Assembly (NCBI GenBank): GCA_018894105.1
Contig: CM032124.1
Coordinates: forward strand, 6,309,501-6,373,500
Length of the DNA: 64,000 bases
Origin: Jacaranda mimosifolia
Lineage: Eukaryota > Streptophyta > Magnoliopsida > Lamiales > Bignoniaceae
Direction of reading: 5' to 3'
The first letter of the stretch is position 1. The number at the start of each line of letters is the position of its first letter. The translations under genes were made by a program, and so were the position numbers. The notes beneath the pieces are model-generated. The model worked only from the letters and a program-made list of their open reading frames with translations, ran no database searches and had not been told where the DNA came from. Shown here piece after piece: positions 12,783 through 22,813 of the stretch.

Positions 12783-12956
12783 ATGCCCCTAAATATCCCT
12801 ATGGCCAATATTGGTTGCTCGTCGTGCAAGCAGCGGCTCAACCGGGACAACGATGGCGATGACGATGACGGATATGACCATGTGCCTGCTTATGCAGAAG
12901 GCGATGGCGATGGCGATGACGGTGATGGAGATTATGATTATGCTCCGGCTGCTTGA
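12783..12956 (+). CDS. IMA: IRON MAN (IMA/FEP) peptide, copy 1, intact
   Basis: Encodes 57 residues, usual for this family of about 50-80-residue single-exon peptides. The diagnostic C-terminus is GDGDYDYAPAA, preceded by an Asp/Gly tract (residues 40-50). In other plants IMA peptides move between tissues and bind the BTS/BTSL haemerythrin E3 ligases through this tail. That spares clade IVc bHLH factors and raises iron uptake. Residues 1-21 are variable and carry a CSSC pair at 12-15; no signal peptide is visible. Residues 26-36 (DDDDGYDHVPA) look like a second, degenerate copy of the tail. The first ATG (12783) is chosen because copies 2-5 start at the same place; a second Met at codon 7 is also conserved in all but copy 3. 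A longer frame (12648-12956) only extends into the leader. Confidence 0.9.
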   Translation: MPLNIPMANIGCSSCKQRLNRDNDGDDDDGYDHVPAYAEGDGDGDDGDGDYDYAPAA

Positions 12957-13113
12957 TCATACGATCATCTTAAATATCTAAATTTTGTAAGTTTTGTAGG
13001 CCATGATGATATATCCTAGCAACAATATGTAAAGATGTAAGCTCTCTCTTACCATGAGATGAATGAAATTCTTGTTTTGGATCATTTGAAATAGTAATTG
13101 GAAGAAAAAGAGT

Positions 13114-13554
13114 CCTTACAAAAAAATATAATATTAATGACAAAGTAAAAATTGTCACTAATAACATAATATATTGAGTTACAATAGCTTTTATCTTATC
13201 ACTAATGATCAATTTTTAAGTGACAAGAATTGTTATCATATTACAACATGGTTAAATAGTGACAAAAATTAATATTTTAAGCTGCCACTATTAACAATTA
13301 GCTAGTGACATTCCGATGGTGACAACTTAGTGACAATAAAAATTATCACTATAATTCGTGACAAGATTTTCATTGTCACAGTGTGTTACTAATTGTCTAT
13401 GGTGACAACTTTAACATTGCTCTTGTCATTATTTAATTTGTAAAAATCATTAAGGTGACAAAACTAAATTTTTTGTTACTAAATATACATAATTAGTGAC
13501 AATTTTTTATTGTTACTTACTAATTTATCACCAATTTATCTCTTTCTTGTAGTG
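13114..13554 (-). mobile_element. CACTA-type MITE (GTGACAA family), copy 1
   Basis: Ends CCTTACAAAAAA (a decayed CACTAC) and TCTTTCTTGTAGTG. The flanks are AGT at 13111-13113 and AGT at 13555-13557, a 3-bp target duplication as in CACTA elements. The interior is built from many GTGACAA/TTGTCAC words. It is the reverse orientation of the copy at 15054. It lies about 160 bp past the stop of IMA copy 1, near its likely 3' end. Confidence 0.85.
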
Positions 13555-13557
13555 AGT

Positions 13558-14779
13558 TCTTTATTAATTGCTATGATAAGCAAAGTCTAAGTTGTCCTAA
13601 CCTAACAAGTAAGTAGGATTTCTTTCTTTTGGTAGAATGGTAGGCGACTCTATGGCGACTTATATAATGTTGTTTTATTGAATATTTTCGTCTAAAATTT
13701 TTATTTATTTATTTTTATCCCAACTCAATGAAATAAAATGGAAAATCTGTAATTTTTATCTTGTAATTTTGTTTACTTTGTAATTTCATTTTACAATTCA
13801 TAAAATTATAATTTTAGTCCTGTATATATCAAATATGTATCATATTTTGCTCGATTTTTGTCGAAACTTCAAAAATTTGACGTGCATGCCAACTAGGCAA
13901 AAAACCCCAAATTGAACCCACTCTGGCGTGCCGATTCAACTTTTTAGGCTATTGTTTGGAATTCTAGTAAAAATTGAGCTAAATGTAATAAATTTTTAAT
14001 ATATACAAGATTAAAATTGTAATTTTATAAATTATAGGACAAATTTGCAAAGTGGACAAAGTTAGATAATGAAAAATATAGTTTTCTCAAATGAAATTAT
14101 ATGACTTATTATGGACTCATTGAATATGATTTAAAAACTAGTTCATTACAAGTATGAAACGCTATATATAAAGCATTGCCACGAGATTTTCGCGGACAAT
14201 TGATTATATTAATAGATATAAGCATTAAAAAGAAAAATTAAGTGGAAAAGATTTGAAATTAATATCTTACTTTGTTCATGCATGTGATTAGATGTTGATG
14301 ACATATTAGTTTGTTGACGTTTGATTTCTTAAGACAAACATTATATATTAAAAAAATGTTGACAGGAGACGTACAACAATATTCTTTTATTTATATAAGT
14401 AGTGTTAATTAATTGACTTTAAGCTAAAAGTTTTTCTTTGTTCAAATCTTTGTGATCGTGTGGGATCCTTGACTTGACAAGCAGCTAATGGGGCCACAAA
14501 ATACATAATATATAGTATATTTTAACATTAAAAGATTAAGAAATAACCAAAGTTATTTTATTACATTTACTTTATAAGCTTATTGTCAAACATTCCATTC
14601 ACAAAATAAATATATATATTTTTTGAATTGTAAGTTTTATTTTCTGAAAACATATTATAAAATGCATTAGGTTATAAAACCTTTTCAATAGATTTAGCTC
14701 AATATCTTCTTAATATGAAACGAAAAGAATTAGCTAGTAATTTTGGTAATTTTTTTACAGTAAAATTAATCATAGAAGT
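13558..14779. other. AT-rich intergenic sequence, no gene seen
   Basis: No supported frame, RNA gene or repeat partner was noticed apart from scattered AT microsatellites. Blocks near 14160-14480 (AAGTGGAAAAGATTTGAAAT, GTTGACAGGAGACGTA) resemble 33950-34200, so part belongs to the upstream side of the duplicated peptide-gene segment. Confidence 0.4.
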
Positions 14780-14967
14780 TGTGATGCCCCATCCCACATG
14801 GACTAAATATTGAAACAATGAGTACTATATCTTTTGGTTAAAGAACTCATGTGCATCCATTGAATATCTTTTTTGGTCAAATTGGTTATAGCTTAATTCT
14901 AAGATACACTCGATGGGTTTAGAAACAATTCTTCCTTCCAACGGGCTAGCGGGCCCTAGGTGTGACA
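14780..14967 (+). repeat. TRIM 5' LTR
   Basis: First of the paired terminal repeats; primer-binding-like site follows after two bases. Confidence 0.75.
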
Positions 14968-15053
14968 AATGGTATCGAAGCCAATCACTAGTCGAAATGT
15001 AGAGATCTAAGTGCTATAAGGGACAAAGTGTTATGCATGTAGGGGCCACCTCT

Positions 15054-15505
15054 CACTACAAGAAAAAGATAAATTGGTGACAAAAGAGTAAGTGACAATA
15101 CAAAAGTTGTCACTAATTATATATATTAGGCGACAAAGGATTTAATTTTGTCACTTTAATAATTTTTACAAACTAAATAGTGATAAGAATAGTATTTAAG
15201 TTATCACCATATATAATTAGTGACATATTATAGTGATAATGAAAATCTTGTCACAAATTATAGTGACAATTTTTATTGTCATTAGGTTGTTACTATAGAG
15301 GGTGTCAGTAATTGTTAATGGTGACAACTTAAACCATTAATTTTTGTTACTATTGAGTCATATTATGGCAAGATAAAAATTATTGTCACTGAAAAACCAT
15401 CATTAGCGACAAGATAAAAACTATCGTCACTTAATATATGATATTAGTGACGACATTTACTTTATCACTTTTTTTTTGTCATTAATATTATATTTTTTTG
15501 TAGTG
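15054..15505 (+). mobile_element. CACTA-type MITE (GTGACAA family), copy 2
   Basis: Begins CACTACAAGAAAAAG and ends TTTTTTTGTAGTG. TCT lies on both sides (15051-15053, 15506-15508). The GTGACAA-rich interior matches copies at 13114 and 18936. It sits inside the TRIM interior, so it is younger than the TRIM. Confidence 0.92.
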
Positions 15506-15629
15506 TCTTGAATCTGCTGGACGAAGTGCTATACATGCGGAAGAAATCTATAGATCCCAACGTCTGGTGACTGATCTTGGATTTGTGTCAAGCCACAATG
15601 AGGATGTCGCATTCTAAAGGAGGGGTGAT

Positions 15630-15819
15630 TGTGATACCTCATCTCACATGGATTAAATAATGAAAGAACAAATACTATATAAGCTTTGGTCAAAGAATTC
15701 ATGTGCATTCAGTGGATATTCTTTTTGAACAAATTGATCATAGCCCAATTTTAGAATGCACTTAGCAGTTTTGGAGGCAATTCTCAGTTCTAAGGGGCTT
15801 GCGGGCCTAATGCATGATA
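15630..15819 (+). repeat. TRIM 3' LTR
   Basis: Second terminal repeat; preceded by the AAAGGAGGGG polypurine tract. Confidence 0.75.
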
Positions 15820-16440
15820 GAATTTGGAAAAAAAAGTATTCTAAAAGTCAGTTTTAAATGTGAATGGAAATACTGAATATAAATAATAACTAATTAATCA
15901 ATTCAATATCCTTTATTAGAAAGTACCAAAATTTTGAGAATGGGGTCAAGCATAGGTCCCACCTTAAATATGATTAGGGTTTGACTGTCTGTGACATTAC
16001 TATTTGACATAGTATCCCCTAAAGATAGGTTGGTCCCGAGTTCCCCTATATGCTTTGGCAGAGCCAGGGGAGATTATTAATAGAAGGATTTATGCAGTCA
16101 TATTTAATATTGATCACAAATTATAGAAAAATTATCAATTTTTTCATTTTCAAATGTTTCATCGCATCAAACTAAATAAATATAGCAAAAAAAGAATCCA
16201 AATCTTTAGCTCCAGTCATCGAATTGAAGCATGCATTTTTCCTTCAAAGTTAAAAATTTCAAATAATTTTAATAATTGATAAATTTTTAATTTTTTCATA
16301 ATAGTTAAAAGAGTAAGTGATTAACCCATAATAATTGCTAAAGGATTTAAAATACTTGACAAATAAAAGTGCTAATACATCTCAAATCATTAATTCCCCA
16401 AAACTAAAATGCATCTCAATTGATATATCATATATCTTAC
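15820..16440. other. Intergenic sequence upstream of IMA copy 2
   Basis: No gene is visible. From about 16270 it aligns loosely with the region before copy 1 (12030-12330), marking the left edge of the direct duplication of copies 1 and 2. Confidence 0.5.
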
Positions 16441-16449
16441 CATGTGGAA

Positions 16450-16781
16450 TAGAATATCATGTGCTACTTTCCAAGATTTCATGACCCCCCACCACACCAT
16501 TTGCCGCACACCCGTCACTTACCCCAACCCAAAGCATGTCCCCCACATAAAACCCACTCTATATCTCCAATTTTCCATCCACCTGTCATCATAATTTCCG
16601 ACGTGGCGGAGCCACCGTGGCACCACCTGTACTCCTCCAAGCACAAACACAAGATCCGCCACGCGCAGCCTTACGCCGGAGCAATGCCCCCCACCTTTTT
16701 CCGCCGTTAAATATCAAAACCCATTCAAGCCCACATAGTTCATTTCTTCGATCCCACTACTCCCTCATTTTTAATCATCAA
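16450..16781 (+). promoter_or_regulatory. Promoter-like region of broken IMA copy 2
   Basis: Carries the same ordered blocks as copy 1, including GACGTGGCGGAGCCACCGTG at 16600-16619 and CACGCGCAGCCTTACGCC at 16660-16677. A TATA-like TTAAATAT lies at 16708-16715. The region has not decayed faster than the coding part, so transcription may persist. Confidence 0.45.
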
Positions 16782-16939
16782 ATGCCTCTCAATAATATCC
16801 CTATGGCCATTGCGTGGTCCACTTGGTGAAAGAAGCGGCCCGATCGGACGACGATGGCTATGACTATGCGCCTACTGTGCATGCAGAAGGTGATGGTGAC
16901 GACGACGACGGAGACTATGATTATGCTCCGACAGCTTGA
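16782..16939 (+). pseudogene. IMA: IRON MAN peptide, copy 2, broken
   Basis: The ATG aligned with copy 1 opens only 15 codons and meets TGA at 16827-16829, where copy 1 has TGC (Cys15). About 20 nt further on, one G of CGGGAC is missing, shifting the frame. After the shift the reading frame is clean to TGA at 16937-16939 and still encodes the family tail, GDGDDDDGDYDYAPTA, with APTA replacing APAA. An internal GYDYAPT block is also retained. No in-frame ATG precedes the tail because TAA intervenes at about 16793. As assembled it cannot make the peptide by ordinary initiation. Two apparent errors could instead be sequencing mistakes. Confidence 0.8.
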
Positions 16940-17318
16940 TTCATACATATAAATTGTATACTTAATTTAGGAAATTAATTAGTTTGAAGAGGATTGATCC
17001 AAATTTTTTGTAAGTTATGGGCTATGATGATATTAGTTTTTGTCGGAGATTTATATGTCCTAATAGATTTGAACTCTCTTTTCATGCATTATGAGGTGAA
17101 TGAAATTCTAGTTTATCGCATTGATCACCACAATAGTCCCAACTTGTAATCTAACATGTATTGGAATTGGGAATTTCTTCATTTGGTCTTACATCATGCT
17201 ATTACTTTGGAGGAATTTTTATTATTTTATTTTGGACATTGACTTGAAAAATCCAAAGTCTTGATATTTAATTTTCACAATAATTATATTTTTTTTCATT
17301 TTTACGCCCTCGTCTTAG

Positions 17319-18002
17319 TAGGACTGTAAATGAATATTCAAAAATTCGTTTACTGTTCGCATTCTTGTCCTTTATACTGTTTGCATTCTTGTCCATTTAT
17401 ATAAAATTTATCCAAAGTCTAGATATTTAATTTTCACAATAATAATTATATTTTTTTCATTTTTACGCCCTCGTCTTGGTAGGAGTGTAAATGGATATTC
17501 GAAAATTCATTTACTATTCGCATTCTTGTCATTTATACAAAATTTATAAAGGACAAATAGGACTGTAAATAGATATTCAAAAATTCATTTATTGTTCGCA
17601 TTCTTGTCCTTTATGCTATTCGCATTCTTGTCCATTTATACAAAATTTATAAAGGACAAGTAGGACTGTAAATGAATATTCGAAAATTCTTTTACTGTTC
17701 TCATTCTTGTCCTTTATACTGTTCGCATTCTTGTCCATTTATACAAAATTTATCCAAAGTCTAGATATTTAATTTTCACAATAATAATTATATTTTTTTC
17801 ATTTTTATGCCCTCGTCTTGGTAACACTGTAAATGGATATTCGAAATTTCGTTTACTGTTTGCATTATTGTCCTTTATACAAAATTTATAAAGGACAAGC
17901 AGGACTGCAAATGTATATTCGAAAATTCGTTATACTGTTCGCATTCTTGTCCAATTATAAATGAATATTATCTGTATGATATTTATAATTTGTATGATTA
18001 TA
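17319..18002. repeat. 342-bp higher-order tandem repeat
   Basis: The element left-end word TAGGACTGTAAAT (or variants) recurs at 17319, 17480, 17558, 17661, 17822 and 17900, spacings of 161, 78, 103, 161 and 78. The pattern is a 342-bp composite (161+78+103) present about twice, 17319-17660 and 17661 to about 18002. The 161-bp subunits include a flanking CGCCCTCGTCTTGGTA block. Confidence 0.85.
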
Positions 18003-18753
18003 AATGCATTCGTTTAAAGCGGATATTATCTGTATTCGATTAATACATATCCGATTATAAATGGATACGAATAAGATAAATACGTATTCGATCCGTTTAA
18101 TATCCGCTCCGAATATATATTTATTAATAATACATTATTTATATTTTTTAATAAAAATCTCATAATCTATAGATGTGTATATAAATTATAATTGAAGAAT
18201 TGAGAAGAAAAAAGAATAAATTTAAAATATTATTTTAATATAGAGAAAAAAATTGAAGAATAAAGTTAATCAACATAATTATTGTTGGTTGACTTTATAA
18301 TTAATATACTCCAATGTCATTACTATTGTTAATAAGTACTAATAATCAATTATAAAATTAATTATTAATTAAAAATTATGTTATTTGTTTGATTGCTTTC
18401 TTTTTAATGAAATTATATAATTCCTTCTATTAATTAAAATATGTATTTGTTATAAATTCATAGATTCATGTATTTGAATATTTGTAAATAGATATCTAAA
18501 TAATTATCATCGAATATGAATATAAAATTTTTTTCGAACACGGATGAGTTTAATAAAATATGAATGCATTTAAATAATTTTAATCAAATATGGATATATA
18601 TCTGAGTTTGACTGATATCCGACGGATATAAATTCGGATATCATTTTTAAATATCCGTCAAATTCGTATCCATATTCGAATATTCAAAAAGTTAAATGGA
18701 TACGAATATGAAAATAATATATTTGATCCGTTTAATATCCATTTACACTCCTA
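17319..18753. mobile_element. TAGGRGTG-ended element with expanded left end
   Basis: The left end TAGGACTGTAAATG (17319) and right end CATTTACACTCCTA (18753) are near inverted repeats. Subterminal words such as GATATCCG, GGATAC and GAATATTCG recur in both orientations at 18000-18110 and 18600-18740. The interior is AT-rich and non-coding. No clean target duplication was found. It shares the TAGGRGTG terminus and inverted-word design with elements at 1, 43885, 59617 and 61467. Confidence 0.65.
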
Positions 18754-18935
18754 TATCTTGAAAATTGGCAACCAAGATTTTATCTATTCTTTGATGGTGG
18801 GCCGACGCTATATAATATTGATGGATATTGTTAAAGAAGTTAGTTTTTGTTTTCTTTCTTTCTTTTTTTCTTCTTTTATTTGTACACGCTCACATCGGGT
18901 TAAGAATTTATTAGTTTTAAATTTTGAACTTCACA

Positions 18936-19352
18936 CACGCTAAAATAAGAGATTAGCTAGTGATAAAATAATGAGCTAAAATACAAAAGTCGTCACTAAT
19001 TATATATATTATGTGACAAAAAAATTTATTTTGTCACTTAATGACTTTTACAAACTAAATATTGACAATAATAGTATTTAAATTGTCATTATTGACAACT
19101 AGTGACATTCCCATGGTGATAATTTAGTGATAATAAAAATCTTATCATAAATTATAGTGGCAATTTTTATTGTCACTAGGTTGTTATTATGAGTCATAGT
19201 ATGACAAAACAAAAAATATTATCGCCTAAAAAATTTCACTAGTGATTAAATAAAAACTATTGTTAGTTATCACTTATTACATATCATTAATTAGTAATAC
19301 TTTTTATATTATCATTTATTATTTTATCATTAATATAGTATTTTTATTAGTG
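18936..19352 (+). mobile_element. CACTA-type MITE (GTGACAA family), copy 3, decayed
   Basis: Follows copy 2 along its length (AATACAAAAGT.GTCACTAATT, GTCATTAATAT.GTATTTTTATTAGTG). The ends have drifted to CACGCT and ATTAGTG, but ACA flanks both sides (18933-18935, 19353-19355). Confidence 0.75.
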
Positions 19353-19739
19353 ACATATAACTGCGAGAACTATGTTATCAAACTAGTTAATCACTCGATT
19401 TGTTAACACAGTTGGTTGAGTTGAGGCTATTTTAATTCCTTTCTATTCTAAAAGGGACAAGTTCACAAAAATTACAAACTCTATTTAAAGGTACATCAAT
19501 CCAATATATGAAATAAATAGATATTAAATTTTCTTTATAGTGTGAGATTTAAATGAAAAGATATGTATAGCCAATTTTGCATCGCCATATTATCATGATA
19601 AAGTAATGATTCCTTTGTTAGAGTAAGAACATGTGTCGAAATTTTTTGGAAGATTATATCGCTAGTTGTTTGAGAATTAAAAAAAATAATTAAAAATGTG
19701 ATAAATTTATTTATCTAAAAAAAAAATCATATAACAGAA

Positions 19740-19780
19740 GGAAATATCTATCTATCTATCTATATATATATATATATATA
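19740..19780. repeat. (TATC)n(TA)n microsatellite
   Basis: CTAT units followed by TA units. Confidence 0.85.
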
Positions 19781-19854
19781 AATGTATGGTACATGGAAAT
19801 TCATGACACTAGCTTTTTTATCTTTTCGTAAGTTGTTTTATTGGTCAATCATTC

Positions 19855-20205
19855 TGATATGAGTACGCTCGACAAGTTTATGATGGTCAGCCCAATATAC
19901 AACATCTTTATCAGTCTCAAATCAACTAGGTGAGACCAAGTGCAAGCGTCCAGTATCGACAGCAAGTGGAACCCGTCGACCTCAAGAAGTTAACGAGAAC
20001 CTCACGCACACACACGGCTTTAACTTGCTCGACCAGGCATGATCGAGTAGGATACGCAACGGCATAGTCTCTAATCGTGGCCGCATTAATGGCAGTAGCT
20101 GCCACCAGTCACATGCGTATTTAATATGGTTGAATTACCCTCCTATTGCATTAATGATTCTATCAGCCTGCCACCTCCATATTAATGATGGTAATATTGG
20201 TGCTC
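19855..20205. other. GC-richer foreign patch in unit A
   Basis: Unit B and unit C show nothing similar at this position. The patch has balanced composition (GTCGACC, CTCGACC, GGCCGCATTAATGGC), resembling part of a gypsy-type LTR by texture only. No ends were found. Confidence 0.3.
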
Positions 20206-20258
20206 CTTATTCCCGGCTAATTAAAATTTAATCATGGTGGTAAATAGAGTTTGTACTA

Positions 20259-20487
20259 ACTGATTTTTTTCAAACTTAATATATAGTATTACTACTATAT
20301 ATTGCTAACTGTCATGGTGGAATTCCTAAGGATTTTAACTATACTAATCGATTTGTACTAATTATAAGAGGAAATCCAGAATTTAAAATATACAGTGGTG
20401 AAAACTTGTACAGATATTCCTAACTGTCAATCATGAATATTTAATCACAATTCTTAATACTATATATTAAGTTTGAAAAAAATCAGT
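20259..20487. repeat. 32-bp perfect inverted repeat
   Basis: Arms 20259-20290 and 20456-20487 are exact reverse complements around 165 bp. Units B (near 35275) and C (near 43405) keep only the right arm, so this is local to unit A. Confidence 0.85.
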
Positions 20488-20699
20488 ATTGTGACAAATA
20501 ATTAATTTGTCACTTATAATCAAACTTTAAAAAAAAAATTAAAAATATCCTCAATGCTAGCTATCTCTCAAAAACGTGTCAAACACATCTTCAACCACAT
20601 CGACATCATGTCAAAAGATTTTTCATTAAACTTTTAGACATGCCAACGTTATATTGGATACAGATCAATATCGTACATATACACATTGATGCATTATAG

Positions 20700-21129
20700 A
20701 ATAACATCTATCTTATATAAGCTACTTTTTCTAGATTTTTAATCCTATCATGAGGAAAACCCAAACCCCACCACATAATTTCCAAACATTCTTTAATAAA
20801 AAAGATACCACTTTTATTTTTTCCACCCAAAATATTAGGGAAAAAAATGTGTTTAATCTCACATGGCACTCCAATTTCCGACCTGGCTGGAATCAATATG
20901 GCGCCACAAACAATCGGCTTGCGGCCTCGCGCATACTCCAAACACTTCACACGCGCAAAACCTGAGCAAACCATTGGCACCACTTTTTCCTAAGGTTATA
21001 TATATGTGTGCCTACGTTTACCATCCCCAATTTAGACCCATTCACACCACCAAAAGCCATATATATTTTCTTCTCACTAGTACTTCTTTTCTTTTCTCTC
21101 TTATCTTTTGTCAACTTAAAATACCAAAA
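20700..21129 (+). promoter_or_regulatory. Promoter and leader of IMA copy 3
   Basis: About 430 bp before the ATG is strongly conserved in units A, B and C, more than most of the segment. It includes an E-box-type CACATGGCAC (20859-20868), TTCCGACCTGGCTGGAATCA, and CACGCGCA at 20950-20957, a bHLH N-box-like word shared with copy 2. A TATA box, TTATATATAT, lies at 20996-21005, about 125 bp before the ATG. The leader after it is pyrimidine-rich (TTCTTTTCTTTTCTCTC). Factor assignments are inference. Confidence 0.55.
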
Positions 21130-21297
21130 ATGGCCCTCATCCCTATCGCCATGGGGTGCTCCTGGTACAGAAAATACCTCTGGAATACTGATCATGTTCA
21201 TGATGGATATGATTATGTTATAGCTGCACATTCAGAAGGCGATGGTGATGGAGATGACGATGACGGCGGAATGTATGATTATGCTCCTGCTGCATAA
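21130..21297 (+). CDS. IMA: IRON MAN (IMA/FEP) peptide, copy 3, intact
   Basis: Encodes 55 residues ending DDDDGGMYDYAPAA, the IMA tail that in other plants binds BTS/BTSL ubiquitin ligases. The Asp-rich run GDGDGDDDD (37-45) may also favour metal binding. Residues 25-33 (DGYDYVIAA) look like an internal repeat of the tail. The N-terminus (MALIPIAMGCSWYRKYLW) has one Cys and aromatic residues, with no clear signal peptide. The start is the first ATG after the TATA box, in the CAAAAATG context common to copies 3-5. A longer upstream frame (from 20863) is promoter sequence. The nearest genuine genes are copy 2 (4.3 kb left) and copy 4 (15 kb right). Function is inferred from the tail; identity as an IMA is strong. 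Confidence 0.92.
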   Translation: MALIPIAMGCSWYRKYLWNTDHVHDGYDYVIAAHSEGDGDGDDDDGGMYDYAPAA

Positions 21298-22185
21298 TAC
21301 TCGTTAGAATTGAAGCAAGTTATTTTATTATAGGAGTAATGACATGTATATATATTAATGGGTAATTATAGGTCAGAAATGAATTGTAACTTTTGTAAGT
21401 TGCGGGTTGTCATGTAATATAATGAATGCTTTAGAACGCTTTTAATTATTATGAAATATATATTAATATATTCTATGGAGCTTACAACTTTTACATACTA
21501 TGGTTAAATCAAATATTTTCATTTAAACGTGTAAAATCTTGTTGATGCATGACTTGCAGCCAAAGGTACTAAATTATGGTAATGAAATTTGTGGAGAATG
21601 CTAACATTTATTTCACTTGCAAATGTCTTTTACTAAAAAAATTAAATTATATTGGTTAATTGGTTGAATGACATCACCCTTATTATCACTAAATTATGAT
21701 AATAAAATCTTTGAGATTTTAATACCTATATGTACCTGAATAAGCCCTAATTGCGTGTATCTATGTGAATAAAAAAGATTAAAAAAGAAATATTATTAAG
21801 GGAAAAGAACTTAATTAGAGACCACTATCTTTGCTTGTTTTGACATGTGATATAATCTAGTAACGTTCACATCCCATGTCAAATTATATATGTTGCATGA
21901 AATCTTTGTTGGCTTGTTTGAGATGATTTTATATAGTTTAAAAAGAATTTTTGCTTTAATTTATTTGACACTTTAATTTGAGGGGAATATTACCAATTAA
22001 ACATGCATGCATGCATGCTTGCACAATCGGTCTATATAATATTATTCTATAAAAGTAATATAACCATAGGATATGATTGATTAGAGACAGGATAAAATAA
22101 AATATTTCGTATGTACGTACTATAATGTAACATTTATCCACATGTAATATAAAAACCATCACTTAATTAATACTATAATTCAATG
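21298..22185. other. 3' flank of IMA copy 3
   Basis: Aligns with 36996-38428 of unit B. It includes the likely 3' UTR (GTAACTTTTGTAAGTTGCGGG, then AATATAATGAATG, a possible poly-A signal). A CATGCATGCATGC run lies at 22001-22017, kept in unit B at 38371. No other gene was seen. Confidence 0.5.
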
Positions 22186-22190
22186 GAGAT

Positions 22191-22813
22191 TATCAGAAAC
22201 TGTGAACTCCCAAGAGTGAGAGAAAAGCAATGCAAACTATGACTAGAAAAATAAAATGTGCTTATTATTTACACAAGAGATAAAGGGTTTATATAGAGTA
22301 CAACTACGCCCTAACTGCACTACTACAAAAGAGAGTTTTTGAGGCTATTCTTTTTGTCTTTAAAAGCTTGAAAATTATTTCTAATACATATGGAGGCATT
22401 TGGAGAAATAGTCTTCAAAGTTGCAATTGCAAATTCTATAGAGGTCATTTTATAGATTGCTTTTATATAAAATAATAGAGGCATTTTTTTATTCTTTAAG
22501 GGCTATTTTACCATCATTTATGGGCTATTCCAATATGTGCCTTTGTACATAGGCCTCCAAATAATTTATAAGGGCAATTAATACTAAATTGCCCAATTAA
22601 ACTATTATTGGTGATTATTTTAAAATATGCCTTCATATATTTGCCTCAAGTTATATAGTTTTGTTGTAGTGCTAATGTGTAAAAAACAGCACTGAATGAG
22701 GCTAACAAACTAACTACTGGATACAACTAAGAACTTTCCAAAAATATATACAAAGATACAAAGAAAATATACAAGACACAAAAAGAATTAAAAAATGATT
22801 CTATCATCTAATA
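22191..22813 (-). repeat. Copia 3' LTR with nested MITE
   Basis: About 269 bp of LTR once the MITE at 22318-22671 is removed. The minus strand starts TATTAGATGAT and ends TGATA, not the usual TG..CA. Confidence 0.88.
22318..22671. mobile_element. CACTA-type MITE inside the copia LTR
   Basis: Ends CACTACTACAAAAGAG and AGTTTTGTTGTAGTG. Flanks are CTG (22315-22317) and CTA (22672-22674), a 3-bp duplication with one change. The other LTR (near 27236) is uninterrupted and reads CCCTAACTAACGTG. The interior differs from the GTGACAA family. Confidence 0.88.

Larger units (their letters stand above)
14780..15819 (+). mobile_element. TRIM-like miniature LTR element with nested MITE
   Basis: Two terminal repeats of about 190 bp (14780-14967 and 15630-15819) start TGTGAT.CC.CATC.CACATGG and end GACA/GATA. 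Directly after the first is TGGTATCGAAGCC (14970-14982), close to the initiator-Met tRNA primer site. AAAGGAGGGG, a polypurine tract, precedes the second. Flanks are GAAGT and GAATT, a 5-bp duplication with one change. The interior is non-coding and is interrupted by the MITE at 15054. Without that MITE the element is about 590 bp, typical of TRIMs. Confidence 0.8.

Noticed and set aside
12314..12862. 182-codon plus-strand open frame, the second longest in the window
   Set aside because: It runs through the promoter and overlaps IMA copy 1 in another frame; low-complexity Pro/His/Ser composition, and copy 2 does not keep it.
22001..22017. CATGCATGCATGC run as an iron-response element (IDEF1 core CATGC)
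   Set aside because: Lies downstream of copy 3, is a simple repeat, and the core is too short to be meaningful; kept only as a note.
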